From Paraspadella gotoi (Eukaryota > Chaetognatha): a stretch of DNA of 64,000 bases. The stretch is taken from positions 6,315,912 to 6,379,911 of the forward strand of contig CM119270.1 of the NCBI GenBank assembly GCA_051294375.1, given 5' to 3'. Of the stretch, positions 49,618 to 60,455 are shown in pieces. The notes beneath the pieces are model-generated. The model ran no database searches and had not been told where the DNA came from. It worked only from the letters and a program-made list of their open reading frames with translations. The position numbers and the translations under genes were made by a program. The first letter of the stretch is position 1, and the number at the start of each line of letters is the position of its first letter.

Positions 49618-50166
49618 TGGAGGGACGACCTAATAATCATAAAATAAGCGAGGTGGTATTTTGTCTACTTTCAGTCTGTTATGTTTGTCCTTCCTTTGTC
49701 ACAGACGTTTTGAGACTTCAGGAAGAAATTTAAATCAGGATCGATTTAGATTCAAATGGGAGTGAAATGAAAGAGTTGTTAATAAATCTTACGTGTTGAC
49801 TGTGATTAATATTTCTTCATTTTTTGAGTTGGAAAAGTCCTGACGTTTATTTCCTATAAAGCGATTGATAATACTTTACATCATAGCAACTGGTGCTTAA
49901 CTAAAAAACTATAAAATATGAAAAGGCTGTCATTGTTGGTTGTGAAAAAGCTTTTGACATTACTTTGCTCAGACACATACTCCAATGTCTATATCTGTAA
50001 GAAAACGAAATTTTTCAAACATTCATTTTTTTTCAAAAAAAGTATTTTTTAACAGGAAGGGTCCATATTCTTTTTTTTTTATAAATATTCGACCATGCCA
50101 TTGATGACCATAACTAAGAAAGGGAGTTGTGAAAAATCTGAATTTGCTATAAGACAAATGATTTGC

Positions 50167-50191
50167 NNNNNNNNNNNNNNNNNNNNNNNNN
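50167..50191. other. 25-N assembly gap between the two duplicate copies
   Basis: Exactly 25 N, placed precisely where copy 1 ends and copy 2 begins. Confidence 0.97.
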
Positions 50192-50252
50192 GCTGTTTCA
50201 CTCTCCTCTCACTCTCTCTCTCTCTCTCTCATCTCTCATCTCTCTCTCTCTC

Positions 50253-50307
<55 letters not shown>

Positions 50308-50476
50308 CAGCTGATTTTTCTTCGCCCCCCTTGTCCCAGTTTTTCGTTTTTGTTTTCGTTTGTTTCTTTATTTGTTTTTATTTGTTTTTATTTGTGTACG
50401 CGTCTCTCGTGTGGTGGAGACGGTGGCCGACTGAACATCGCCGCATAAATAGAGAGAGAGAGAGAGAGAGAGAAGA

Positions 50477-50509
<33 letters not shown>

Positions 50510-50653
50510 TTAAAAACCGGATATTACGTCACGTTTAAGCGCAAGAAATATTTTCGGGGAGATAAGAATTTCGATTTTTTTTTTACTTTGAGGGACGACA
50601 CTTATTTAAATATTGTTTAAATCTATTGAGCTTATTATCAATATATTACGAAT

Positions 50654-50659
50654 TTTATT
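50654..50659 (-). terminator. Candidate poly(A) signal of fukutin
   Basis: AATAAA on the minus strand about 370 bases after the fukutin stop. The equivalent site in copy 1 is 43935-43940. Confidence 0.4.
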
Positions 50660-51024
50660 GGTGACAAAGTAAGAAAGCAAGTTAGATGAATGAATGAATG
50701 AAAGAAAGAAAGAAAGAAAGTAAGTAAAGTTCGTCGCTTCTTTTCTCCGTTTAAAATTTTGAATTGAAAAGTAAATTTCATCTCTCAAGTTGGGACGAGG
50801 TTCGTGTGAACTCCAAAACATCAAATCACGTGATCAAAATCGTCATGAAAAGGAGTTTGACAATTGAAAACCTTCTTCCTTTAATAATCTTATGTTTGCC
50901 ACTATTTTAAGAATAACTGGCGGATATGAGCCTGTCTACATGGAAATTTGAAAGCTCAAACGATGTCAATAAGAATAAGAAACAATAATTTTGTTGTTCT
51001 TGTAATTTTCGCACACAATTTTCT

Positions 51025-54000
51025 CTACAATATTCTCTTCCTCATTACATTAATTTCCTTTTTTTCTCGGCTCAACGTCCGAAGCATCGACCTCCCGCTC
51101 CTCCTCTTCCTCTTCCTCCTATCGAACTTCTCATACACAGCACCTCCTTCCCATTCTTCAGCCTTCCACTTTCCCTCCACCACGACGTTGAAGGGGCTCG
51201 TGATCCAGTGCCAATTCTCCTTCGGCGCCTTCCACTCATTGGCGCCGTACTCCGCTTTGATTAGCGACGCGGGATCGCAAGGGACGTAGACTCTGTAGCC
51301 GAGGAGATCGGCGCTGCAGACGCGGGTGAAGAAGGGATAGAGACTGTGACCCTGAAGGGGAGGTTGAATGGGAGTGAGGAAGAGTGGGTGAGAGAAGGAA
51401 ACAATAGAAGCGACATTCACGGTGTGGTAAGTCCATGTGACAACTCAAAATACCAAAAGCAAATCGGATCGGAGACTCGGGCGATCTCCGCGGAAATGGA
51501 ATCGCCGAATCCTGATTGGTCAAGCATGGAACCGGAATCATTGAAATTGTAAAATCTACCCACGTCGCCGATCCTCTCTCTTAGATATAAATAGACCGAG
51601 CTTGTTTTAGTTTCAGTAGAATTGATCAAGACTCCTGCGTGTGTCTCGCCGTCACCTTTATTCTCAGAAATATAACCTCGGTTGATTTCATGAAATCCAT
51701 GAGTAATTTCTTAAATGTGGTGGCAGCGGTGGGATTCGAACCCACGCCTCCAAAGAGACTGGTTCATTTCACCCTCGAAATCCATGAGATGATAGAAACA
51801 TATGAACATTAAAAATTCTCAAGGTAAATCATCATTTCTTTCAAACATTAACTACTTAAAAAGTCAGACAAACAGACATATTGACCGAGTCACCAATAGA
51901 CAGTATTTTTTAATGATTCACAGATGAGATTAAACGTTTTTTGTTTTTTTTTACTTGGGACAACAATCGCAAAAATGAAGACAACGATTCTTTCGAAATA
52001 AAAAAAAAGGTTTTTCGTATAAAATCGATAAAAGTCGCTAATAAAAACGGTCGTTGTCGTCGTAGTTGTCGTCGTTGTCGTCGTAGTTGTCGTCGTTGTT
52101 GTCATAGCCGAATTACCTTCTTATAATTAATAAACGTCTGTACCCCGTTCCACAGATACTTGACTCCTACGCCAGAGGGCACGGCGTCGTTGGGCGGAGG
52201 ATTTTCGTCTTCGTAGAGAAAAAAGACGTCGATTCTTTGAGCGTCGCCGCCGATGAGAGTGAATTCGAGGCTGTCGAGGGCGTGGCCATATTTGCGATGG
52301 AGACGAAGGACTGGAGGTGGGGAGGGAGTTTGGGGGGGGGGAAAGGGGGGGGAAGGAGAGAAGGATTAAATGGAAGGAGGGGGAAATTATTAAAGGAAAA
52401 TTAATGGGGGAAAAGATATGAGAATATCACGACGTGTTATGAAAAAAAAAAATAAGAAAGATGTGAGAAAGAATAATTTATAGGGAAAAGATAGAAAGAC
52501 AAGGAAGAAAGAACCATCGGGAATCAAAGAAAGGAGTACAAAGGATAAAAAAAAAACAACTAAGTTTACAAAGAAATAGAGAGAACTTTCATTGGGAAGA
52601 AGGAAGAAAAAAAAAAGAAAAAAAAGGAAATATTCCAGAGTTTCTCCTTACCCTGTCACTCACCTTTATCCTTGTTCACGAAATAATCCTTCATCCATTC
52701 CCTATACCCTCCAGCGAACAACGCGCGTGTCGGCGTCGTGTGTGTGGCGATGATGCACACTCGCGCCACCACCCCAGAAGGGATCCGGACCACAGCCAGT
52801 TGAAGAGGCCCCACGAAGCGAACACCTTTCTGAAAAGCGTCAATAGTTTTCTCTTTTTTTATTTATGTTCCAAGCTTTTTCAAATTCATTTCCAACTACT
52901 GTATTCCCTCGCCTGATGTGGACGAGGCTTTTCATAAATGTTTTGCTCGAATATTCGCTTTTTTCTTCGTTTCCGTAATTTTTGTGAAACTCTCTGTAGA
53001 ACAAAGAAATTATGTAGTATATCAAAGTACGAAAAAGTGAAAAATCATGATGAGTTGATGACCCATAAATTCCCATAATAATGAGACCTGACGTTGTCGA
53101 AATTGCATTCCAAAAACCTAGCAGCTTGGTTCTCCCATAGAAAGTTAGTTTGGTTTTTAGGCACCCAAAACTGGCTTCTCTCTAAGAAAGATAAAAAAAA
53201 AAAAGTTTGAAAACTTTTAAGAATATTAAATAATCGAATAATAAAAAGGTTTTTAAGTAATTTTCTTTTCTTCCAAAAAAAAAAAAAACCGGACCTTCTC
53301 TGACGGTTTGGAATTTGGAAAAAGCCTTCGCGACGCGTTTCCCGCCAAAAGACGGAATCCACAAATAACCGTCGTCGACGTCGTCTCTTTTCCCTCTGTC
53401 GAACGCGATGGAAACGAAGAGGAAAGATCCGTCGGAGAATCTGACAAAAGGCAATCGAGAACAACTTGTAATAGAAGTTCTATTGCAGTTGCTGATGTTG
53501 CGTTTTTAACAAAAAAATGTATATGAAACGTGTACAATGTAGAGATTGAATATTGAGACTAAACAGAGGGAGGGCGGCTTTTAACAAGTAGAAGAGAGAG
53601 TGTGAAAGAGAAAGAGACAGGCAGTTACCGGCTTGTCTTCCGATCGCTTAACTCAATGACCACCGGGCATTGACCCCGTTTCCTTGGAAACCCTCGTAAC
53701 CACAATATATAGATAATTCGATATGTATTTTAGGTTTATAGATGTATTATGGCAACAGCCGGGTTGCCTGTGATGCCCAATGGGATGGGGCATCTCACTG
53801 TTGGCTTTGGGGGCTTCCGACCCTCAGTGACGCCTCCAGTCACTGACGCGGTTACCCGAGGACGTTCTCGCTTTGCCAACGCAGAGGGAAGTCGTTAGGA
53901 CTGTGGATGGAACACTATGCCTGGGATGGTGTGTTCCCCCTCTGGGTCAATGGAATTGGCTGTAGGATGATGGACGTGAGGCGGTGTGAATATACCGCCA

Positions 54001-54255
54001 CAGTATCATTAAAAATTACAAACTTTTAAACTCAACTTTGTATAAACTATAAACTAATGAAGCCTAACGTGGTTCCCTCAATCACGTCAAGTACTCACCC
54101 AAATCGGAGCCCGTACAACAGGTTAGCTTTGTTCGGCAAGAATCCTTCATTGTTCGCCGTTCTGAAGTCGGGACCCGCGATTCTTTCCACCTTCCAACCA
54201 GAGACGATTGTATTGTTTGTTCTGTGAAATGAATAACGGGATTATTTTAATAAGG

Positions 54256-54287
<32 letters not shown>

Positions 54288-55742
54288 GAGAGAATACAAA
54301 TGGAAACATGAAATCCTTTTGCCCATTGACTTACCCTATTTCTCCAGTGATGCTTTTCCCTGTCCTCCTCTTCCTCCTCCTCTCCATCCTTTCCAATTCT
54401 CTCGTCCACTTCCTCGTCGCCTCCTCCAAAGCCTCTGCTTGATTCTCGAAGATAAGAAGCGTCTCGTCGACGGCGTCAGTGGCCTCCTCCTCCTCCTCTT
54501 CCAAAGCCTCTCGCGGAACGACGATCAACTTGAGCTTAGCCTCCGTACAAAATCGGAGGAGATGAGATCGTTGGGATTTGGGAGAAGATGAAGAGGATTC
54601 GTTGGAGGAAGAAGTGGAGATGCTGCTGGTAGAGCCGCTGGAGATGCTGGAGTTAATGGCGAATGAAAGGGATGGTGATTTCGCGTGGACGGATGGTGAA
54701 AAAGGAGGGCAAGAGTGAAGTATGGTGGAGTGAAAAGGAGAGGAAGTTGACGAGAACTTGTAGTCGAGCAATGTCTAACTTCACCCCACACCTTCAGTCC
54801 TGACCTGGTGGCTCATTGACTAAAAGCCATCAGCTCATGACCACTAGATACCGGGTTCAATCCCAACCCGGTACCTACCCTGCGGGAAGCGTGAGGATGG
54901 CCGAAAACCGCCTTGGCGGCGTGGAAACTCCTCAAGCCTGCTTCCATGCCCAGGACCCGTTCCATTGCTGCTAAGGGGGCACAGAACATACAGATAGTCG
55001 TCTTGAACCCCACTTAGCGCCTTATCCACAAACTTTTTAGATTTCGATGAATGAAATTCAGAGTTTAATGCATTTGAAAGGGGAGTTATGGCCTCTGGAG
55101 TCACTTCCGTGGACGCTGTCGACATTGTAGTTCCATTTAACGCAGCTGGCGCCGCGGACGCCGCCGGCGACGTCGGCGACGCTGCTGCTGACGTTATCGC
55201 TGGATTCGGCCTCGCGGGAATTTTATTGTAATACGAACTAAGGTAAAAAAAATTTAGTCGAATACTATTAATTTCATTATTCAAGTTGTTAATTATAAAG
55301 TTGTTGCAATGTGCAGAGCCTTTTGGCTCAACTTTGGACTTCTCTTTGAAATGAATTTCAAACTCTGAAATATTTCAAATAATTCAAATATTGACTTCAA
55401 TTTGTCAAATTCGGCTGAACCAACAGAACCTTTACCTCGCCCACTGCAACTCCAACCACTAATCTCCGACCACCAATACCGCCTCACCCTCCCCAGTCCC
55501 CACTTTTACCCAACCTTTCCCCAAATTCCGAACCCGCCCCGACCCCACCTCACCGCGGATGTGTCTCCAGCGCCGCTTCGCCCGGCTCCGTCATTCCGGC
55601 GTCGCTGTAGAAATAAACGACGCAAGAGTAAAAGACGCCGACGAAGAAGAGAAGGAACGCCAACTTCCGGTTGACGCCCTGCCACGGTCTGTCGCGTCAG
55701 ATGGAAAGTGGGCGTGGCCGAAGACAATTGACGGTGGATCAT
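51025..55742 (-). CDS. FKTN: Fukutin (FKTN), assembly copy 2
   Basis: Start ATG at 55742, stop at 51025-51027. Clear exons: 51025-51351 (GHSLYPFFTRVC...YRVYVPCD...KAEYGANEW...NWHWITSPFNVV, matching fukutin VHVPC, IEANYGKTW, WDWKRSPPNV); 52117-52310 (KYGHA.DSLEF, IDVFFLYED, KYLWNG); 52664-52829 (LicD-type metal/phosphate site, HNDADTALF in the combined reading); about 53060-53170 (FWVPK...ARFLECNFDNVR); about 53290-53450 (AFDRGK...YLWIPSFGGK); 54099-54221; 54335 to about 54690 (Glu-rich); and less certain N-terminal exons near 55035-55230 and 55600-55742. Last-exon and penultimate-exon frames are intact here while other exons are shifted. Family knowledge: a Golgi ribitol-phosphate transferase acting in alpha-dystroglycan O-mannosyl glycan synthesis. 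The C-terminus has a basic extension of about 30 residues beyond the vertebrate end. Confidence 0.88.
51718..51764 (-). mobile_element. Retroposed tRNA-Leu 3' half with CCA, copy 2
   Basis: The cleaner copy. On the minus strand it reads from ACCAGTCTC through the variable arm, a perfect T arm (GGGTTCGAATCCC) and the acceptor strand to the CCA end. The insertion (51704-51776) is bracketed by a 12-bp direct repeat GAAATCCATGAG (51692-51703 and 51777-51788), which looks like a target-site duplication. No 5' half is present, so it is not a tRNA gene. It sits in the last fukutin intron. Confidence 0.8.
54796..55016 (+). mobile_element. tRNA-derived SINE, copy 2
   Basis: Same element as 48076-48296 in the second assembly copy, with identical A- and B-boxes. 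Confidence 0.7.
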
Positions 55743-56273
55743 TGAAAAATATAAAAAACGACGGGGGACGAAATTTAAGTTAAGAAAAGCTAGTTATGGA
55801 AAGTAAAGAATAAACAATTCAATATTTACTCGGCGGTATATTTGCGTTGTTGACCGTTAGCTGATGAACTGACCATTTTAGTTTATTGGAAAAGTTGACA
55901 AAAAATCGACCAAAATTGCGTCAATAAAGTAGTTTTGGAAAACTATTTGAGGTTTTTTTTTTTCGTTTTTCTTTTTTGTGGGTTTTTTTTCTGATCAAAT
56001 TCAAAGATTGGGTTTGATCGTGTTGACTTATAAAATAAGCAAAATATTAAAAAAAAATTAAATATCTTTTTTTTATTAACAACTGACAATTGACAACTGC
56101 AATATAGTGGAACTTGATTAAAATATTATCAATGAAAAGCACGAATCATTCATGAATAAAACTTTCAGCTCAACACAGTCAACAAGTTCTGGCGAAGCCA
56201 CCCGAATTTTTCACGACGATAAGATAAGCGTACCTAACTTCTTTTTTTTCTCTCTCTCTCTCTCTCTTTCTCT

Positions 56274-56315
<42 letters not shown>

Positions 56316-57237
56316 TTCTCTCTCTCTTCTCTCTTCTCTCTGGAGGGACGACCTATAATCATAAAATAAGCGAGGTGGTATTTGTCTACTTTCAGTCTGT
56401 TATGTTTGTCCTTCCTTTTGTCACAGACGTTTTGAGACTTCAGGAAGAAATTTTAAATCAGGATCGATTAGATTTCAAATGGGAGTGAAATGAAAAGAGT
56501 TGTTATAAATCTTAACGTTGGTTGACTGTGATTAATATTTATTCATTTTTTGAGTGGGAAAAGTCCCTGACGTTTATTTTCCTATAAAGCGAATTGATAA
56601 TACTTTACATCATAGCAACTGGTGCTTAACTAGAAAAACTATAAAATGAAAAAGGCTGTTCATTGTGTTGTGAAAAAGCTTTTGACATACTTGCTCAGAC
56701 ACATACTCCAATGTCTATATCTGTAAGAAGAACCGAAATTTTCCAAACATTCATTTTTTTCAAAAAATATATTTTTTAACAGGAAGGTCTATTCTTTTTT
56801 TTTAAATTTCGACCATGCCATTGATGAGCCATACTAAGAAAGGGAGTTGTGAAAACTGAATTTGGCTATAACAAATGATTTAAGCCACAGTGTTTGATAC
56901 CTTTCTTTTCACATTCATTTAAAATCGGTTAAGGTTCAAAGCGGATAGAGGAGAAAAGATGGACGGGCTCTGTTTGTGTCTAGGCGCGAAGCTCCCATTG
57001 TCTTGTCAATGAGCTTCGATAAGAAGCTTCTTATTGTTTTCATAACGAAATTTAAATATTTATAATTTATTTTTTAAAAAAATGTTATTGTATTTTTCCT
57101 TTGCTGTTTCGTTGTGATTTGATTTAGAACAAAGTTTAAGAGAATTTAACAACATTTTTATTTCAGTATGAAACGTTTTCACTAATGAAATAAAAATGTG
57201 TTAAATCATCTCTTCAACACTTTTTGTTTTAAAAAAA

Positions 57238-57408
57238 ATGTTAAAACTTCAAAGAGTTTGTTCGGGTTTCGGCCCCGTTTCCAGGAGGTTCGACGGCGAT
57301 TCGATGTTTATTGTAAAAGTCGATACGAAAAGGAAACGAAAAGATGGAAAAGAGGGTCGCTGTCCAGTTGATTTTCGATGGCGCGTCGCAAAGTTGGTGA
57401 ATTTTTAA
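57238..57408 (+). CDS. Short open frame, possible exon or chance
   Basis: A 56-codon frame from ATG to TAA with ordinary amino-acid usage (for example DGDSMFIVKVDTKRKRKDGK), unlike the low-complexity frames around it. An AG acceptor-like site (GTTTCCAGGAGG) lies inside. There is no homology I can name. A minus-strand frame of similar length covers the same DNA, so the coding strand is unclear. Confidence 0.15.
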   Translation: MLKLQRVCSGFGPVSRRFDGDSMFIVKVDTKRKRKDGKEGRCPVDFRWRVAKLVNF

Positions 57409-59146
57409 GCTTTTTTTAAATTCATACTTCACTTTATTTGTTAATCAAATAGTTAATTGACAGTTGTGTAGTTTATGAATATCTCCTCCGTAGCCTTCGT
57501 AGCTTTCCAAATTCTGTATTCATCCGCTGAAAACCGTAATTAAACATTGACGTTAAAGGGACAAACTGAAAGCGATACGAAGTAAATAGTTGAAAGTTAT
57601 TCGGTACGAAGTAAACAAAAAAAAATCGGTTTTTCTCCACTTTATTTTTTTCCTAAAGTTAAAATCGATTATGAAAATCTGACGATGAAAGAGAGAAAAA
57701 GAGATAAGGAAAAGTGGGAGGAGAGGATGGGTAAGCGTCGTTGGGAGGTAAGTTCCCTTTTCAAAACCTTCTTTCCATCTTTCTCACCACCTTACTTTTT
57801 AAACCTCTTTCAGTTCCCCCAGCTCCCCCCAATTTTTTTTCCGGTCTGCCCCTCAACGAAAATTCTCTTAATTNNNNNNNNNNTTCGCCCAATCGTCGCC
57901 TTTCCTCAATTTTCGTCTGTCTGTGGGGGAAGTAGGGAGAGGGGGGTGTCGGAGTGGAGCTGAGGGTGGGAAAGAGTCGAAAGAGTAAAGGGCGGAGAGG
58001 AAGGATTGTTGGACCGCTAATGAGTCTGGGGTTTTTAATTAGTCATATCTATGCATGGGCGTCTCTCTCTCTCTTGCTCTTCCTATATTTCGTTTTTTAG
58101 GTCCCATCAGTGCCAAAATTCCATCCCTATCTTTTAAGACCCTAGTTATTTACCTTTTTTCAAATTGTTCGCGCGTTCTCTCTTCTATTCTCTCTCTCTC
58201 CTGCTCTCCTGCTCTCCTGCTCTGTATCCTTGAAGAGACAATTTATGAAATGAATTAATTAATTTTTTAAATTGCGTATTTGTTTAGTCTGTAACTAACA
58301 TCAAAGGAGATTACGACTTAAAATCCTGTTTTTTACCTGAGCAACAATGTCCGAATTTCCTGGTCCGCTAATCCGACGAAGACAAAAAAGGCGAAATCCA
58401 CAGGGAAAAAAAATTCAGAACGAAAGGATTCTTTGTCCGTCGGCCAAACCAAAATGGCGAAAGAAAGAAAGAAAAGAAAGACAAAAAGAAAAGAAAGAAC
58501 AGAAAAAAAGAAGAGAAAGAAAAAAAAAAAAAAAAAAAAATAAGATATAAAGAAAGAAAAAAGAAAGAAAGAAAGAAAGAAAGAGATCAAGAAATGAAAG
58601 CAAAGACAAGACAAGAAAGAAAAAAGAAGACAAAAAAAAATAAAAAAAAATGAAGAGAGAAAGAAAGAAAGAAAAGAAAGAAAAAAAGAAAGGATAAAGA
58701 CGAAAGAAAGAAGAAAGAAAGAGAGANNNNNNNNNNNNNNNNNNNNNNNNNTCTCCATCATTTTCGTCACTAGACATATAAGTTCTATTTTGTTCATCTC
58801 TTTCTCTGTTTTGTTTTGCCTTCAGGAGGAAAATGAATAAAAAAAACTAAAAAAAGAAAATAAAGGAAAAAAAACCCAAAGAGGGTCAACCTGCCAGAAA
58901 TGATTTGGAGGAAGAAATGAAATGAAAAAAATATAACGAAAGCAAATGAGAAAGAAGATGGAGGAAATGGAGAGAAAGAAAAGGGAATGTGGAGGCCGAG
59001 GAAAAAAGGGAGGAAAAGAAAGGAAAAGAAAGATGATGAAGATGACGAGGAGGAAAAGGAGAAGGCGAGTTAGAGGAAAGTGGATAAATAGAATATGAAG
59101 GAAGGACGAATTCGTGAAGAGATGAAAGAAGAACGAATGAAGAAGG

Positions 59147-59248
59147 GAGGAATAAAGAAAAGAAAGATAATGGGGTGGGAGGTAGAAACAAAGAAAGGAG
59201 GAATAAAGAAAAGAAAGATAATGGGGTGGGAGGTAGAAACAAAGAAAA
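59147..59248 (+). repeat. 51-bp tandem duplication
   Basis: Two identical 51-base units containing GATAATGGGGTGGGAGGTAG. The unit is a multiple of three, giving a doubled KKGGIKKRKIMGWEVET in one frame, but there are no exon borders around it. Confidence 0.85.
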
Positions 59249-59629
59249 GTAGCGCAGGGTCAGAAAAAAAAGAGAGGGAAATAACAAGGAGAAGAGGAGG
59301 AAAACGAATCAAAGAAACAGGAGGAGGAGGAGGAGGAGGAAGAGGAGGTGAACGTTTCTTGTTCAATAAGCGGACCTAATGGACAGAGAAATGAGTTTTG
59401 GCAGAAACCGGGAAAAATATAGAAAATAAATCATCGAGGGCGATTCGGTCTGTAGGATCTTTGTGATAGGATCGTGAATGAATTCATTGATCTTTGTGAA
59501 GATTTGAAAAAAAGGATTGTTCGAAATCTTTGTGATAGCGTTTGAGAGAATTTTTAAAGTTTTATACTATAATCAAATATTCAATTATTAATAAAAATAA
59601 ATATAAATATTCAAAAATATATTGAGAGA

Positions 59630-59675
<46 letters not shown>

Positions 59676-60350
59676 AGGAGAAAGAAGAGAGAGAGAGAGA
59701 GAGAGAGGAGAGAAAGAGAGAAGGCTCTAATCTAGACCGGTCCGCAATATGTACAAGGCACGGCGTCCTGTTCTCGGTTCTGTTATGACCTCCAAAGATT
59801 GATGACCTTTCCCTTTACTTTCTTCACAATGGAGGAAAAGAGGAGGAAAGTTTTGGGTGGATGGTGGCGGGTGTTGGGGGTAAAGTTAGGGGTCGAATGG
59901 GGAACGAAAAGGGGGGAAAAAGGGGGAAGAAAATGGACCTAAGGGGAGTGGGAGAAAATGGTGGAAATCGGGCGAAAGGGGTTGGGGGGCGAAGGGCCCT
60001 GAGGGGTCGAATATCGAGATAAACGACCGAAGCTAAACATTTTAAAATAGACGTTAAAAGGGAATAAAGAAACGTTGAAAGTTTAAGGTTGCATCGTGTT
60101 CAATTTTATTTGAATCTAAATCGATAAATAATCGATAAATTAAATTAATTAACATTGAGAAAAGGGAAACTGGCGGAGTCTGTTAATGGCGCCGATTCGT
60201 GAGTAAAGAAAAACATGAAATTTTTGTACTGACGTTGCCTTCGCGGCCTTATTTTCCCAGAACGACTTATTTCATCTCAAACTTTGAATGATATTTATTA
60301 TTTAGGTTTAAAGATTAATGGTTAAAGGTTTGAGAATTAGGTTAATTATC

Positions 60351-60455
60351 AGGGTTAGGGATTAGGGTCAGTGATTAGGGTTTAGGGTTAAGGGTTTGGG
60401 TTAAGGATTAGGTCAGTGTTAGGGACTAGGGTTGAGAATTAGGCTTAAGGATTGG
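60351..60455 (+). repeat. Degenerate TTAGGG-like patch
   Basis: Irregularly spaced TTAGGG, TTTAGGG, ATTAGGG and TTAAGGG words in the same orientation, resembling an interstitial telomeric sequence. Confidence 0.6.

Larger units (their letters stand above)
43405..50166 (+). repeat. 6.7-kb duplicated segment, copy 1
   Basis: Collinear with 50192-56880 along its whole length. It stops exactly at the 25-N gap, where copy 2 starts with the same GCTGTTTCACTCTC text found at 43405. Differences are nearly all one- or two-base insertions and deletions, many in homopolymers. Confidence 0.97.
50192..56880 (+). repeat. 6.7-kb duplicated segment, copy 2
   Basis: Homology to copy 1 starts at the first base after the gap and ends at ACAAATGATTT (about 56870-56880), the point at which copy 1 runs into the gap. 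The offset between copies is about 6,710-6,720 bases throughout. Confidence 0.97.

Noticed and set aside
43405-56880. Two paralogous fukutin genes from a recent tandem duplication
   Set aside because: The boundary falls exactly at a fixed-size gap and the differences are indel errors, so a duplicated assembly is more likely.
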